Of a stretch of 64,000 nucleotides of DNA, positions 10,948 to 22,300 are shown one piece after another; the stretch's first letter is position 1, and the number at the start of each line of letters is the position of its first letter. Origin of the DNA: Macrocystis pyrifera (taxonomy: Eukaryota; Sar; Phaeophyceae; Laminariales; Laminariaceae); assembly GCA_031763025.1 (NCBI GenBank), contig JASSKH010000010.1, positions 8,387,427-8,451,426 on the forward strand, in the 5' to 3' direction. A program made the position numbers and the translations under genes. Below the pieces are notes generated by a model. It saw only the letters and a list, made by a program, of their open reading frames with translations. It did no database searches and was not told where the DNA came from.

Positions 10948-11200
10948 AGGCATTCTACGATAGAGGTCCACCCTATTTTTTTAAGGCTCCTCACTCAACC
11001 TTAAGGAGTTCCATACCTCTTCCGAAGCCTGACTTCGGCAAGAATCAGATTGCATCCGGATGGATAATTCGATGCCCCCAATACACCAAAAACGTCATTT
11101 TTCGAAACAAGATTGGCATCCCGACGATTCGGGGTCAAGGAACCCCGTCATTTAGAAACCATTTTAGCGGAAAAGTGCTGCCTCTATTGTACAACGCGTC
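10948..11200 (+). repeat. MITE-like family D, copy D1
   Basis: About 253 bp with inverted ends: AGGCATTCTACGATAGAGG on the left and CCTCTATTGTACAACGCG on the right. Interior has no convincing gene. A second complete copy lies in the opposite orientation at 15430-15685 and a right half at 54691-54798. Confidence 0.75.
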
Positions 11201-12877
11201 ACCGCTGCTAGTAGTACCGCTTCCCTGACGGACTGATGCTGCCGTGCGCGCACTATTTCGTACCACTTGTTTATGTTCCCCCATCGAGATGCAATTTTGT
11301 TGCGGCTTATTTCGTGACCACAGGCAGGAGTTCAGGGAAGTGAGCTAATGTGACAACATCATAGCTAGGGTATACAACAACAGGTTTTAGTTCAACAATT
11401 TCGGCTGGAAGAATAAAACAAAAACATGTGATAATTTACCGCTAAGCATTTGTGCTCCACCCTGAATCCTGCATGATAGCCTTCAAGCTCCGGTGCTCAA
11501 CGTTGACATCGCAGTGATAAGCCGCGAGAGTTGGCCCAAATAGGAGATTTTTCAACTAGCTGCTGTCGCGTGCCGCACGTGGCCGATTTATTTTTTCGGT
11601 CGTTTTTATGTATATCTTCCCGATTTGCTACATCATATATGCTTGAACCCGTGACGTCCAAGGATACCCTTGGCGCGCGGGGATACCGTCTCGCATGTCC
11701 GCGGGATTGCTACTGATGCATGTCAGCCGCTTGTTCTAACGCGAATCGTAACATGTACCCGACGTAGATATATCTTGGGGACGCTACCGACTACGACAAA
11801 AATATTATTGATACACAAGATCAACCAGTTTCTCCTTGGAATGTTTAAGTTGGGATCTGGGCTAGGCGCTGGGCTGTGGGTGATTCGTTTTTTCGAGGCA
11901 CCGAAAGCCACACGCTGGGCAATTCCCTTAATACCGCTGTAAAAATATCCGGTGTACCACAACACCGGATGTTATTATGGGTTCCATAGTATGCGTGTTC
12001 AAATGTTTGCCAGGTAAGACTTACAATGCTTCGGGGTTGTGAAGGAAGACTTGGGTCATTTCGTCGCCTGACACGCGCCAGTTATCGCGGGGCACCCTGA
12101 TCCGTCCACCCCCCAAATTTCAGGCGGTAGCCAGCGCCTGCAACAGACTGAACGTCACGTGGAGGAGGGAGTACTTCTCCGCCTGGTGAATGATCTGGAT
12201 GCTACCACTTGTAAAATCCGCGCTGCACCGCGTCGAAGAGCGCATGAGTCCACGCCATCAGCCACATCACCTCGCAGCTTTCTGCCTCTGCTTCGCGACA
12301 TGCAGCTTTCAAGAGCGCGTACGTAGATAGATAGACACGTTCACGCCCGTGTCGCCGAAGAAACTCGAATTAAAGGATACTGGAGCCAAAACTGCTCCAA
12401 AAAGTCAATACGTGGTAAATAGTTTTCGAACTGTTGTGGGAACGAACTCACTCGTAAGATGTTTTTGACGATAATTTAGCGTCCTGTTAAGACGCGGCCG
12501 CACAAAAATATTGGCGGGGAACTCCCACGAGCATGATGCCCCTACAGTATATAGTACAGGTATGTGGCGCTCAAAAAAAAAATAGTAGTATGTGACCGAA
12601 GAGCCAGACCGATACAATCGATACGTCTGCTGGGCAGGCGATGAGGACAGCCTCTTGTCGGGATAAATGTTGCCATTGGTCATATCGGTTTTTCGTTTAC
12701 GTTGAGACAGAGGGATAAGGGAGCTGGTGTGGGCGATACTTGTTGTTGTTATTATTTTTGGTGTGGTCGTTGTGTTTCCCAGTGTCGGTCGTACGGTCGG
12801 CCCTGTAGACTAGTGGTTCAACTTCGTGGCTACTAAGTAAGGTCGATTGCGACTTTGCGTAAATGCAGGACGGGCTT
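11201..12877. other. No gene recognised
   Basis: Nearly 1.7 kb with short ORFs only. No repeat family from this window matches it. Confidence 0.4.
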
Positions 12878-13099
12878 GCAACTATCTTCCTGACGGCCGT
12901 GCGTGTTACAGGTCGATCTTGCCCGTCCGGCCACACGGTTCAAAACCGATCATCTACCACAGCACGTAGCGGAGCCGCACGACTGCGGACCTCGAGTCAT
13001 TCAAAGGCCTGGGGATAGGGTTAGGTCGGGGATCGGGTTAGTCTTGCCTGACGTACATAGTTCAATTCGACAATACACGCCCGTCAGGAAGACGGTTGC
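12878..13099. repeat. Element with 25-29 bp terminal inverted repeats
   Basis: Left arm 12878-12906 (GCAAC..CTTCCTGACGG..CGTGT) and right arm 13075-13099 are inverted copies with a few mismatches. The 168-bp interior contains a TTAGG-like tract near 13018. Probably a MITE; no second copy in the window. Confidence 0.6.
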
Positions 13100-13865
13100 G
13101 TATCTCGTCTTCCAATTAGGGGGAACCATCGATTGCGGGACACTTCGAACCCCAACAAAAGCCTTCTTGTTATACTTCGAAGTATACAAGAACCCTGACT
13201 ATCAGCTAGACAACTCCTAAAATAGTACCATCTGTGTGCGCGGTTTGAAGCTGGTCGACGAGGGAAGGAAATGCTGAACTAGTATCGCGATAAAAACGAA
13301 GACTCGCAACGAACTGTGGTAGGCGGGGGGGTGGGGGAAGGGAGAGAGAGAAGTGCCTGTTTGGAGTGACCCGGGCATGAGGTAGTAACGAGAGGGAGTT
13401 GGAGAAGTAAGGTGAACATAGTAGATGGGATGCAAAAGCAGATAGTGAAAAAAAAGTCAGAGTTTGGGGCAAATTCCTTTTATCGATAGTTCGTAGTTAT
13501 GTGGTGTTTCGTTTTTTTTTTTGCTGGCAGGATGCCGAGCTGGTCTATATTGCGTTGTTAGGGGGAGGGGGGGGGATGGCGGGGGCAATTCCGAAGTTTG
13601 AATAGTAAGATACAGATGGTGGCAAGCTGGTCAATCTGGGTGAACGTGATCTTGGCTGTCACGGCCTGCATCTTGCGTTGCAGTGCGTCGCACGAGTGCT
13701 GTCTGTTGTTTTTGTTCAAATTTTAGGAAAAAAAAAAAACGAGTACGAAGAGAGCGCACCGAGGAGGGTGGCATCGAAGGGCACACATCACAACGTTCAT
13801 CGTCCGACATAGGTATTGCCGGATTAGCTCCGCGCATCCCTCCAGCATGCGCACAGCAGCCGCCC
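13100..13865. other. No gene recognised
   Basis: Contains a near-palindrome at about 13165-13193 (ttcttgttatacttc / gaagtatacaagaa) and homopolymer runs of T and G. No coding evidence. Confidence 0.4.
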
Positions 13866-13965
13866 CTGCTGTGCGTGACAATGCGAGGTCTGTCAGACCC
13901 CACGTAGCGAGGAAGCTGCTGTGCGTGACAATGCGAGGTCTGTCAGACCCCACGTAGCGAGGAAG
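13866..13965. repeat. Tandem duplication, 2 x 50 bp
   Basis: Two identical adjacent 50-bp units starting ctgctgtgcgtgacaatgcg. Identity implies a recent event. Confidence 0.9.
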
Positions 13966-15068
13966 TGTAGAGTATCAATGTTGTTGTATTGCGGTGCGTC
14001 TGTTTGCGATTTGGGCCCGGCTGCGCGGACGGTTCGGTCAGGTATTACTAACCCCGTCGTTTCCACTTTATTTATAGCACGCCTGCTAGGGTTTCTGAAC
14101 CCTCTCGGGGCTTCCGGTGCAAGAAAATTCTTGTCGACAATAAGCGACGATTTTCAGCCACGGAACCGCGTGGATGGGGGTTAATACAGAGTGGTGTCCG
14201 AGCTACATTGCGGGGATTCGTACGGAAAAGGTGTGTAGCACGATGCTACCTGTGCTTTGGGCCCCCATGGTTGATACAACTAGAGTTGTCAGCCACTGTT
14301 TTGGTCGCTACCTGGAGGTCCCAAAAGAGGTAACCGTGAATTTTAGACCCTCGTGTAGCACTCCAGCTAGGATACAGGACTAGAACATTTCGGGCTAACT
14401 GTTTTGTGACTGACGGTGCTTCCCCCAACTTGAGAGATGAGGCGCGCTAGACAACAACCTCGTTGAAGTCCCGAACTATGTTAAATAAATAGTATCCGTC
14501 CTACGATACCTACGTAGCCCCATGGAGGAGGGGGGGTGGGGGGGGGTGGTCTTCATTTTTTTTTCAACGTCGCGCTCTAGGTGTAGAATAGATAGCTCCT
14601 CTAGTAAATAGGAGCTCTAAACAACTATAGGTGCACCCACCTTGTAACGTCCGTAGCAAGCGTCTGAAAGTATACTTTTGGATGCTTCTAACACGTCCTG
14701 CATCGAGCTACCGCCGTAGCAGGCGCAACTGTAGAATAGCCTAGCCAGCAACCATTACGGGGGGGAGGGGGGGGAGGGGGTACTCGACGGGAGAGATGTA
14801 CTTGATCTCATGCTTGGCCGTAGTCGTATGGCCATAAACCCTCGCATCCCTACAATGCCGGGATGGAGCATGTCGGGTTTTCACCGACCAGGCAGACATT
14901 TCTTGCACCAAGCGCGAAGCACCGTGAGGTGTCCGGCGAGACGCATGAAGGGTGAGCTGCATCCTACTGAGAACCGCTTGTGAGGCGGACTTGCATATGG
15001 ATGACAGCCTCAATGAGTTAGTTTAATTTCCCGTGCAGCCACTTCCAGAGACAGCAATGGGAGTACGG

Positions 15069-15069
<1 letters not shown>
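13966..15069. other. No gene recognised
   Basis: Short ORFs only, with G-rich runs near 14527-14550 and 14758-14780. Confidence 0.4.

Positions 15070-15134
<65 letters not shown>
15070..15134. repeat. 65-base G homopolymer
   Basis: An uninterrupted run of 65 G, followed by A and more G-rich sequence to 15146. Long proline or glycine ORFs across it are artefacts. Confidence 0.95.
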
Positions 15135-15135
<1 letters not shown>

Positions 15136-15429
15136 GGGGGGGGGGAGCAATCCGAACACCCAAGGTGGACCCGAACGCCCCAGGCATCCCCCTAAGAAAA
15201 TGTTCGCACTCTGTATTGTATATCCTGATGACTGCGTTACCCCCCGCACTACCTGCCTCACAAGACGCGCGCTTTGCTTGGTGCTGGAACATGCCGACGT
15301 ACCATCCGGGCAGCAGGGATAGGGGGGCTGGGCAGTATGGACTTGCTGAAAAACAAGAACCATTCACAGTGAATAATCTAAGAAAGACTTGCCAGCCTCG
15401 GGTAACCTTGAGCATAGGCTAATATATGA

Positions 15430-15685
15430 CACGTTCTACGATGATAGAGGGACCAAGTTGCACATTTCAGCTAAAATTATTTCTGAATGAGGGCGCTCTT
15501 TATACCAGAATCGTCGGAATGCCAGTCTTGTTTCGATATAATGACGTTTTTGTCTACTTGGGCCATGGAATTATTCATCGGGAGGCAATTTGATTTTTGC
15601 TGAAGTCAGTTTTTGGGTGGGGTGCGGAGCTCCTCAAGTGAGAAGCCTCAGAAGAATCAGGGTGAACCTCTATCGTAGAACGCCT
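15430..15685 (-). repeat. MITE-like family D, copy D2 (complete)
   Basis: Inverted ends CACGTTCTACGATGATAGAGG and CCTCTATCGTAGAACGCCT. Interior matches D1 in reverse orientation (gaagtcagtttttg, gagaagcctcagaag). Confidence 0.75.
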
Positions 15686-16156
15686 CATATGCTCACCGGT
15701 AGGGTTCCGTGAGCGCAGCGCTCGCCGCTTGATGAGAACCAAGTGTGGTGATCTAACATATGGGGATGTCATGCATTTTGGAGCCATCGTGATTGCTGAT
15801 TGATATGCCTCCCCGCAACCGCACGGTTTCGGAAGCGTTGTTGTTGGGTTACAGTGTTGTTCGTGCGGCTAATCATACGCTGTGGGAGTCCAAGGAGAGG
15901 AGTACAGAAGAGCACGGCGGACTCCGTATACTCTCCGCCGGCTGATGATCATGAGCGAGGCATCATAGGCGAATGCGCTCTCGGTAAATCACGAGGACCC
16001 CTTGCCGAGATTTTGTGGTGGATGAAAGAACCAGAGACGGCAAAAGGAGTCAAAACGCATACTTATACTTATATATACCGTAATGTCCTCTGAGGACGTC
16101 CGGTGGGGCGTATGCAAATGTGTCGAACGACCGGCTTCGAAAAGCGCACGGTCGGT

Positions 16157-16320
16157 ATTTTTCAAAATACCTCTGATCAAAACCAAGTACGGTATTTTTC
16201 CCGGTATTTTTCGGTACTGCACAAAATATTATACCGGTATTTTGTTTCGGTATTTCTCGGTGTTCGAGAGCATCGATACCGGAATGGATACCGAAATTAT
16301 CTCGGTATTATTTCCGTATT
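16157..16320. repeat. Degenerate CGGTATTTTT repeat tract
   Basis: More than eight spaced copies of CGGTATT or its inverse ATACCG within 165 bp (cggtatttttc, ggtatttttccc, ataccggtatttt, gataccgg). Not a simple microsatellite because spacing varies. Confidence 0.7.
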
Positions 16321-16780
16321 CAGGGCAATCGCGTCCGCTTCACCGTTGTTCAGCTGTGTACAGCTGTATGTTCTTCACGTTAAACCCGTTTTTATACTCT
16401 ATGATACCCAGCACCCAGCACACGCCGTGTACTGGCTGCTTCTTTATCCTACCGAGACGAAAAACCAACAAAAAATAGGGATATATACTATAGGTGCATC
16501 AAATTAGCAGCGCGAGCATCACGCCTGGACTAGATCTATTCTAGCCTTCTGCACAACCCCTGCAGGACGTCCGCGTGTATCTGTACATCCTCGGAGTTAC
16601 ACAGCTGTCAGAGTTTGTTCCCCTCGAAACCCGTAGTATTTAATAGGCGCGATCGAAGTAAGTGTCGCACGCAGCTTGAAGAGATGATTTTCGAATAAAA
16701 CCCTCGATCTCGTTTTTTATTTTTCTGAGACTCAGTTTGACAAACTGAGTCTCTGTTTCGGTAATTGCAAATGTGCCTCT

Positions 16781-16880
16781 CGGTCTGTATGTCAGTCTAT
16801 TCTGTCTGTCTATCTGTCTGTACCCCTGTTCTGCCTGTTCTGTATGTCTGTTTAACGGTCTGTTCGTCTGTCCGCATGGC
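16781..16880. repeat. Degenerate (TCTG)n tract
   Basis: Imperfect TCTG/TCTA tetranucleotide repeat with interruptions. Confidence 0.75.
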
Positions 16881-16984
16881 TTATATTTTCGAACACGTTC
16901 CAATGCCCGATATATAAGGTCGTTAAAGATTATAAGTGTACGACGTATTCGACTCTTGTGGACGTTATGTACTGAAACACACCA

Positions 16985-17190
16985 TACACGCCAAGCAATA
17001 TTTAGCCATATAATACATCCACCACACCGTACCATCATAACATACCATATCACATACCGTGATTTTTCCGTGATTTTTCTATGTAGTGTATCCACCAAAG
17101 GAACCGTACCATCATGCCAACATACGATATCACATACCATACCGTGCCACACCAAACACCGTACCGTACCACGTGCCATACCACATACCA
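16985..17190. repeat. Degenerate CCATA/CCGTA repeat tract
   Basis: Many diverged copies of ACCATACC and ACCGTACC. This accounts for the long antisense ORF at 16640-17191, which I do not regard as a gene. Confidence 0.7.
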
Positions 17191-17214
17191 TACAAAACCG
17201 ATACGGAACCTACA

Positions 17215-17305
17215 CCACCCGAGGGGCTCAACCATACGAGGACAGGAGCGGAGCATGCCCAATATTTAGGAGAATGCTGTTGAACCGAGGGGCTCAACCA
17301 TACGA
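17215..17305. repeat. Short duplication around ccgaggggctcaaccatacg
   Basis: Two copies of ccgaggggctcaaccatacg begin near 17219 and 17285, separated by unrelated sequence. Confidence 0.65.
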
Positions 17306-17649
17306 GAACAGCTCTGTAGCAGCATATGCAGCAGGAACACTGCAGCAGGAAATCATATGTGTAGCACCGCCATACAATTTAAGTCGCCTACCCAACCAAG
17401 AACAACTCGCTTGTTGGCGTCCAGTATGAACTCGCGGTCATCACCCTGCAACAGCAGCAAATGGCAATGCCGGCGGCGTTGAGAACAGTAGTCAGACTGC
17501 GCAGGCTGAACAAGAGAGCAGTCACGCGACGAGCGTGTCAGGTCTCTAGGACCGCAGAGTTCACCGGGTGGGTCGCTATCGTGTGAACGCTCACTATCCG
17601 GTAGGCTACGAGAGAGGCTGTCGGTTGAGTCACGAGTGGTGGCTACACG

Positions 17650-18410
17650 TTTCTGTTGCGATCCTCTGTGTGGACCACACCATACCCTTACCGTATCCAA
17701 CACCACCCGGGTGACTGATCGAGTATAGATTTCATCATAGTGCTGTTACATCAAACACCACAAGTAAGTGCACAAGAGCATGCCTTCAGGGCGGCAGAGC
17801 TGGAGCGAGCATAGATATCATACTCCTGTACCAACACCACAAGTACGCAAGAGCATACCATCGCTCGTTAGATATCATACTGACCAACACCGCAAGTACA
17901 CAAGAGCATGCCAGTGCGCGACGAGGGATGGCAGAGCGTCAAGTGCACAAAAGCACATGTCTTCAGGGCCAATATTTTACTTGCGATCCTCTCTGTGGTA
18001 CAGGCATCTTCTGTCTATTGGTATGTTGTTTAATTTTAATTCGTTTTCACGTTGCGATCCTCTGTGTGGTGCAGACATCTTCTTCTCTCTATTCGTTTGG
18101 CGATTATTTAGTGACAGTCATCTTTTTCAGTGCTCTCAATACAACCCCGCTGTTGAAAATACATCGGAAATGCTGCTGTTGTGGAAGTGCTTGTTGGGGA
18201 TCTCTTATATTTCGCCGCTCAGAGGTCTCTTGTCAATCTGTCATTGAACTTGTAGTCGTCAGCTCTCTGACCGCAGAGTGTCGTGCAGACATCTTCTGTC
18301 TATTCGTTTGTCGATTACTTCTTACGTTGCTTTCACTTTGCGATCTTCATTGTATATGTCGGCACTCTAATAACCCCGCTGTTGAACATACATCAGAAAA
18401 GCTGTTGTGA
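17650..18410. repeat. Diverged internal repeats, no gene
   Basis: Words such as ttgcgatcctctgtgtgg (17655, 17990, 18050), caacaccacaagta..caagagcat (three times near 17755-17910) and accccgctgttgaa..acatc (18145, 18375) recur. The region looks like an old, diverged tandem array. No coding signal. Confidence 0.5.
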
Positions 18411-18637
18411 AGCGGTTCCGCAAGGGCCTGTCATACCACCACTCTACCGCAGTCACTCTCACGAGTAAAGCTGGGGGAAATGGTGCAACGTCAATTGTTT
18501 CCTGGAAGGGTGGGGAAGGTTCAAGAACTTCCGTCAACGGGAACCGTGCGCATCTGAAGTTGTACTAGGTTTACAAGGTTTCTGCGCTGTGACGCGCATC
18601 TCTTCAGTTATGTCTTTAACACTGCTAAACCGGTTTC

Positions 18638-18914
18638 TGTTAAGATCTCGGGTTGCGGGACACTTTGTATCCCTGGACAGGTCTGCCTTTTAAGTCGGTG
18701 AACATTGCACTCACATGTGTTGTTTGCTTAGCTATAGAGAAGAGCAGTTTTATTCCTTTCGTGCACGCGGAGACTGAGACCAAGCTCGTGCTCCTCTGGA
18801 AAACCCCCGGTTTTCCATCTAAGATACGCCTTCCAAGTACTACAAATACGTTCCCCGTGACTAAACCCAGGTAGTAACCGGGCTTTCAATCTCATACAAA
18901 ACCATATCTTAACA
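18638..18914 (-). repeat. 3' LTR of the chromovirus
   Basis: 277 bp, on the downstream side for minus-strand transcription. Begins TGTTAAG and ends CTTAACA, a 7-bp perfect inverted repeat. On the minus strand it contains AATAAA (complement near 18748-18753), a plausible polyadenylation signal. Confidence 0.95.
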
Positions 18915-19443
18915 CTAGCCCACTCTGATGAGCCGTATATGCAGAATTATGGGAAATTCGTGGAAACCCCGATTCCACGAACTAGAACATGAGTCGAAGA
19001 TGCGGCTCCTCAAAACCCACTCCCACACCTCTGAACGGCGAGGCAACGAAGCCGGCAAAGTACGTAAAAAATAAATAAATAAAGGGAAGACCTAGCCTTA
19101 AGGGGCAGGAAGAAATCGTCGATGAAAGCCATCGCCATACCGCCCGCACGGGGGGGGGGGGCGAGGAAGATGCACGGAAAAGCGAAAAGTGAGTACGGGA
19201 ACAAAAGAAAAATAGCACGGAGGACGACAAGAACCACCTGTACCCAGTCCACCACTCTGGTACCGCGTCCCAACACCGAGCGGGGGGGGCAGGACAGAAT
19301 ACGCAAAAACACATCCCCGACCCAGTTCAAATATGAAAAAAAAGAAACACCAGAAACATATCGGGCAGACAAAATTTCATCCCCCAAGGCCCAGGAAGAC
19401 GACAAAAAATAACTAAATAACGAGTGCAGTCAAGACGCGAAAT
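18915..19443 (-). other. Element 3' non-coding region
   Basis: About 530 bp between the end of the pol tail and the 3' LTR. A plus-strand ORF of 96 Lys/Arg-rich codons at 19122-19412 is antisense to the element and has no recognisable domain, so it is not called. No strong polypurine tract is visible next to the LTR; the minus strand there reads AGAGTGGGCTAG. Confidence 0.5.
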
Positions 19444-19737
19444 TCAGCTATCCACGGCGGCACCTCGAGATTCATCTACGTTACGCTGGACCCCCCGTGT
19501 AAACGCGCTAGCCAAATGAATTTGCAGACACCAAGAACCTCGTACAGCTCTCGTCGAAGTCGCGTAGCGCGCCGGAGAAAGAGGAAGCTTGATGGGTCCC
19601 GGGTCGTCCAAAACTCGAACCAAATATACTCCATCCGTCAGTGTAGTTGCGCTGATTTTCCCGAGCCACCACAGACCGTCGTCGCCCTTGTACCAAACGT
19701 GGGCCCCGTTGGGAAGTACAGTGTTGCTGTATCGACG
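19444..19737 (-). pseudogene. Pol C-terminal tail, Tudor/SH3-like
   Basis: Minus-strand open segment ending at a stop at 19444-19446. It encodes GAHVWYKGDDGLWWLGKI, then a second strand pair with DGVYLVRVLDDPGPIKLPL. Alternating aromatic strands of this kind resemble a small SH3/Tudor-like barrel that could bind modified histones or protein partners. It lies just beyond the chromodomain but in another frame: an in-frame TGA directly precedes it at about 19738-19740, and the integrase ORF stops at 19776. In an intact element it would be the last pol domain. Assignment to Tudor is inferred from strand pattern only. Confidence 0.5.
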
Positions 19738-19775
19738 GAGTCAATCGGCGTGCGATACGCAACCATAGCCGGGTG

Positions 19776-20879
19776 CTAGAAACCGCTCGCCGTTACTCCG
19801 GGAAAGCTCCGTTGTGCCGCGCCAATTCTCATTCGGCGATACAGGCGGTTGGTTTGGCGGTGTTGGTTCGGAGTGCCGGCCCAGTAGCGCAAAATGGCGT
19901 GGCGAGAAAGCTGAAGGTCCATTTCCCGTTCCCAGGATGGCCGGGAAAGTCCCTTCCAGTGCGTCTCGTACATCACCGCGATGACGCCGCCTCGACCTCT
20001 AACCGATTGATGTCTAGTAATCTTTTCCACTTCGAGTCGTTCAAGAGGGGTCGAAACGTCGTCCTCGGTGACGTGGTACGGAGGGGATTTCTTGGAGAAA
20101 TTGTTGAGCACGTATTGCGTCAACCCCGCCGGCAGATACTTCGGCATGTCGCCACGGTCGTGGGGGTTGGCACAGGGCTTGCAGCGTTGAACAGATACGC
20201 GCCGGCGAGCCTCGGCGCCGGGCATATCGGAAGGAAGATCCAAATACAGGAGCTTTGCTCCGAGAGGAGATCTATCCGGGGTGTCTGCAGAGGAGCAGGG
20301 ACCAACTGCTAGAACTTTGTAGGGGCCCGTCCAGTTTCGGGAGAGTTTGGCCTTGAGGACCTTAGCGTCCGTGTCTGGTTTCGCGCCCTGGCGGATGGTG
20401 GCCGCCGTATTGTACACCCACACCCAACCACCAACGTCAAATTTGGGGACCGGACGCAGAGCGTCGGAGAGGGCGGAGTTGCGGCGGTTCACGCGAGCGA
20501 CAGTGAGGGCGTGGTGTTCTCGAACGATGTCGTACGCGCGCTGCTGACGGTCCGTCGCCAAGTCGCAGTAGGCGAGATGGTCGCGGGCCAAGCTCTGGTG
20601 GCCGGCGACTCCTGCACGTTCGAAAATCGTGAGTGGGAGGCGTGGGAGCCGACCCATGTGTACCTCGTTGGGAGCCAGACCCGTGGCGGCACTGACGGAA
20701 TTGTTGTACGCAAATTCGACGTGGGGGAGCTGTTCATCCCAGGTGTTTTGGAGCTCGTTGACGACCATTGCCAACATCTGGGCCATCGTGTGGTTTACAC
20801 GTTCCACCCCACCGTTGCCGTTTGGGTGGTAGGAATCTGGTGGCAATTTTTCGAACCCCGAGAAGCTGATATACGGCAT
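19776..20879 (-). pseudogene. Integrase C-terminal half plus chromodomain
   Basis: Reading frame of 367 codons whose meaningful part starts near 20832. It begins with YHPNGNGGVERVN, which carries the catalytic Glu of the integrase D,D-35-E triad. The usual gypsy integrase helix and a GPYKVL strand segment follow. Near the end is a chromodomain: LEVEKITRHQ, then a strand ending YETHWKGL, then PSWERE. Chromodomains of chromoviruses read histone marks and steer integration. The upstream integrase core lies in another frame, joined by a one-base indel near 20830-20836. The tail stops at 19776 and a further frame change separates it from the Tudor-like segment. Confidence 0.85.
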
Positions 20880-22242
20880 GCGAAAGCTTGGAGCAGAACT
20901 GGAGGCCGTTGTCCGAGAGGATGCTGCGCGGGCACCCCCAAAGAGGGATATACCGGTTGATGAGAATGTTAGCCGTGCCCTCAGCGGTGAACTCTGCCGC
21001 TGTGACGGCGTACATGTCAGCCCGGCGGCTGTAACGATCAGTGAAAAGCAAGATGTAGGTATTTCCTCGAGGCGTCACCGGGAGGGGGCCGAAGTAGTCG
21101 ATGCTGACGGCGATGCCGGGCCCTTCTGGCAAGGGCAACGTGATGGAGGGCCACCGGACCGTCTGCCGCGACGTTTTTCGTGCCTGGCACTTTAAGCAGT
21201 TGCGTAGCCACCACCGAGTGCAGATGCTCATGCCGATCCACCAGTAGAAACGTTCGAGCATACGTAGGGTGCGCGCGGTTCCTAGGTGGCAGGAAGCCGT
21301 AGAATGACAAGCCTGCATGACCCAGGGGCGCATGAGCAGCGGAACATAAATGCGAATAGGCTCGTCGTTCAATAAGCAGACCGTACGGCCCACCGGGCGT
21401 GGCGTATCCAACGCAGGAGGGGGAGACGGCTGTCGGACAAGTAGAACGATGCCCGCGTCAGTGGTGTGCAAGCGGCCTTTGGCGGCCAGCTCTTGAACTT
21501 CCGAAAGGGGAGGGCGCTGGTGGGAAGGGAAACCTGATAAGAAGTCGTCTGGTAATTCCGGTTGGCCAAGGGCTATGTAGCGCATGGCGGCATTGCACGC
21601 GGGCTCAGCCTGTTGTTCCCGAGCCCAGTCGGCGTGCCAATAGCGCGCTGCGGAATCACCGAACTGAAACTCGGCAGCTGCGCCGAGTGCGTCCAAGTCG
21701 GTCGAGGTGACGGGAGGTGCGTCAGTTGGCGGCGGAAGTCGTAAAAGAGGAGTTCCCACGGGCTCGGTGCGGTCGCGGCCGGACGGAATGGGTACCGTCG
21801 GGACGGACGAGGCGGCAGGAGTCGGGTTCAAAACGACGGGTGCGGGCGGTCGTGGCCGTGGGGCTCGCAGCGGGGTGGTAGCGCGCCGGGCTGATGGTCT
21901 AGGGGTCCCGCCGGGCCCGAAGCCATAATCAACAGCAGGCGACACGGCGCCAGCGGCGGCGGCTGTTCGTCGGCGCGTCCGCGATGAGATGCGGCCTGAA
22001 GACGGCAAAACGTTCGGAGGTGCCGGGTTGCCAGGCGGCGATGGGGTAGACGCGGCCGGATCAGTGATCACGGCGGAATCTTTTCCCTGTAAAGTGCTCG
22101 TCGGGAGAGGAGCATGCTGGGCGACAATCATCGCTGCAGCGGGGGCTTTTGCAGAGCCCTGGCCTGAGAGGGAAGACGCGGCCGGAGCAGTGCTCACGAT
22201 GGAATCTTCGACCTGTAAAGTGCTCGTCGGGGGAGGAGCGCG
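20734..22242 (-). pseudogene. Integrase zinc-binding and catalytic core, with proline-rich linker
   Basis: After a Pro/Ala/Arg-rich linker of roughly 190 codons comes the HHCC zinc finger (HSTASCH and CLKCQARK) and the catalytic core with Asp in VSIDYFGPLP and Asp in SDNGLQF. This enzyme would insert the cDNA into chromosomes. The frame is the same as the RNase H segment upstream, interrupted only by one TAG at 22243-22245. It leaves frame after the second Asp, just before the third catalytic residue, at about 20830. So the triad is complete but split over two frames. Confidence 0.9.
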
Positions 22243-22300
22243 CTAGGCGACAATCGTCGCTGCAGCGGGGGCTTCTGCAGAGCCCCGGTCGCCCCCGAAG
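22049..22300 (-). repeat. 126-bp tandem duplication in pol linker
   Basis: Two diverged units (22049-22174 and 22175-22300), each 42 codons long, so frame is preserved. The upstream unit (in element sense) carries CAG changed to TAG at 22243-22245. Confidence 0.85.

Noticed and set aside
15010-15422. Poly-proline and poly-glycine ORFs on both strands
   Set aside because: Produced by the 65-G run.
16640-17191. 183-codon minus ORF
   Set aside because: Covers the CCATA/CCGTA repeat tract and has no domain.
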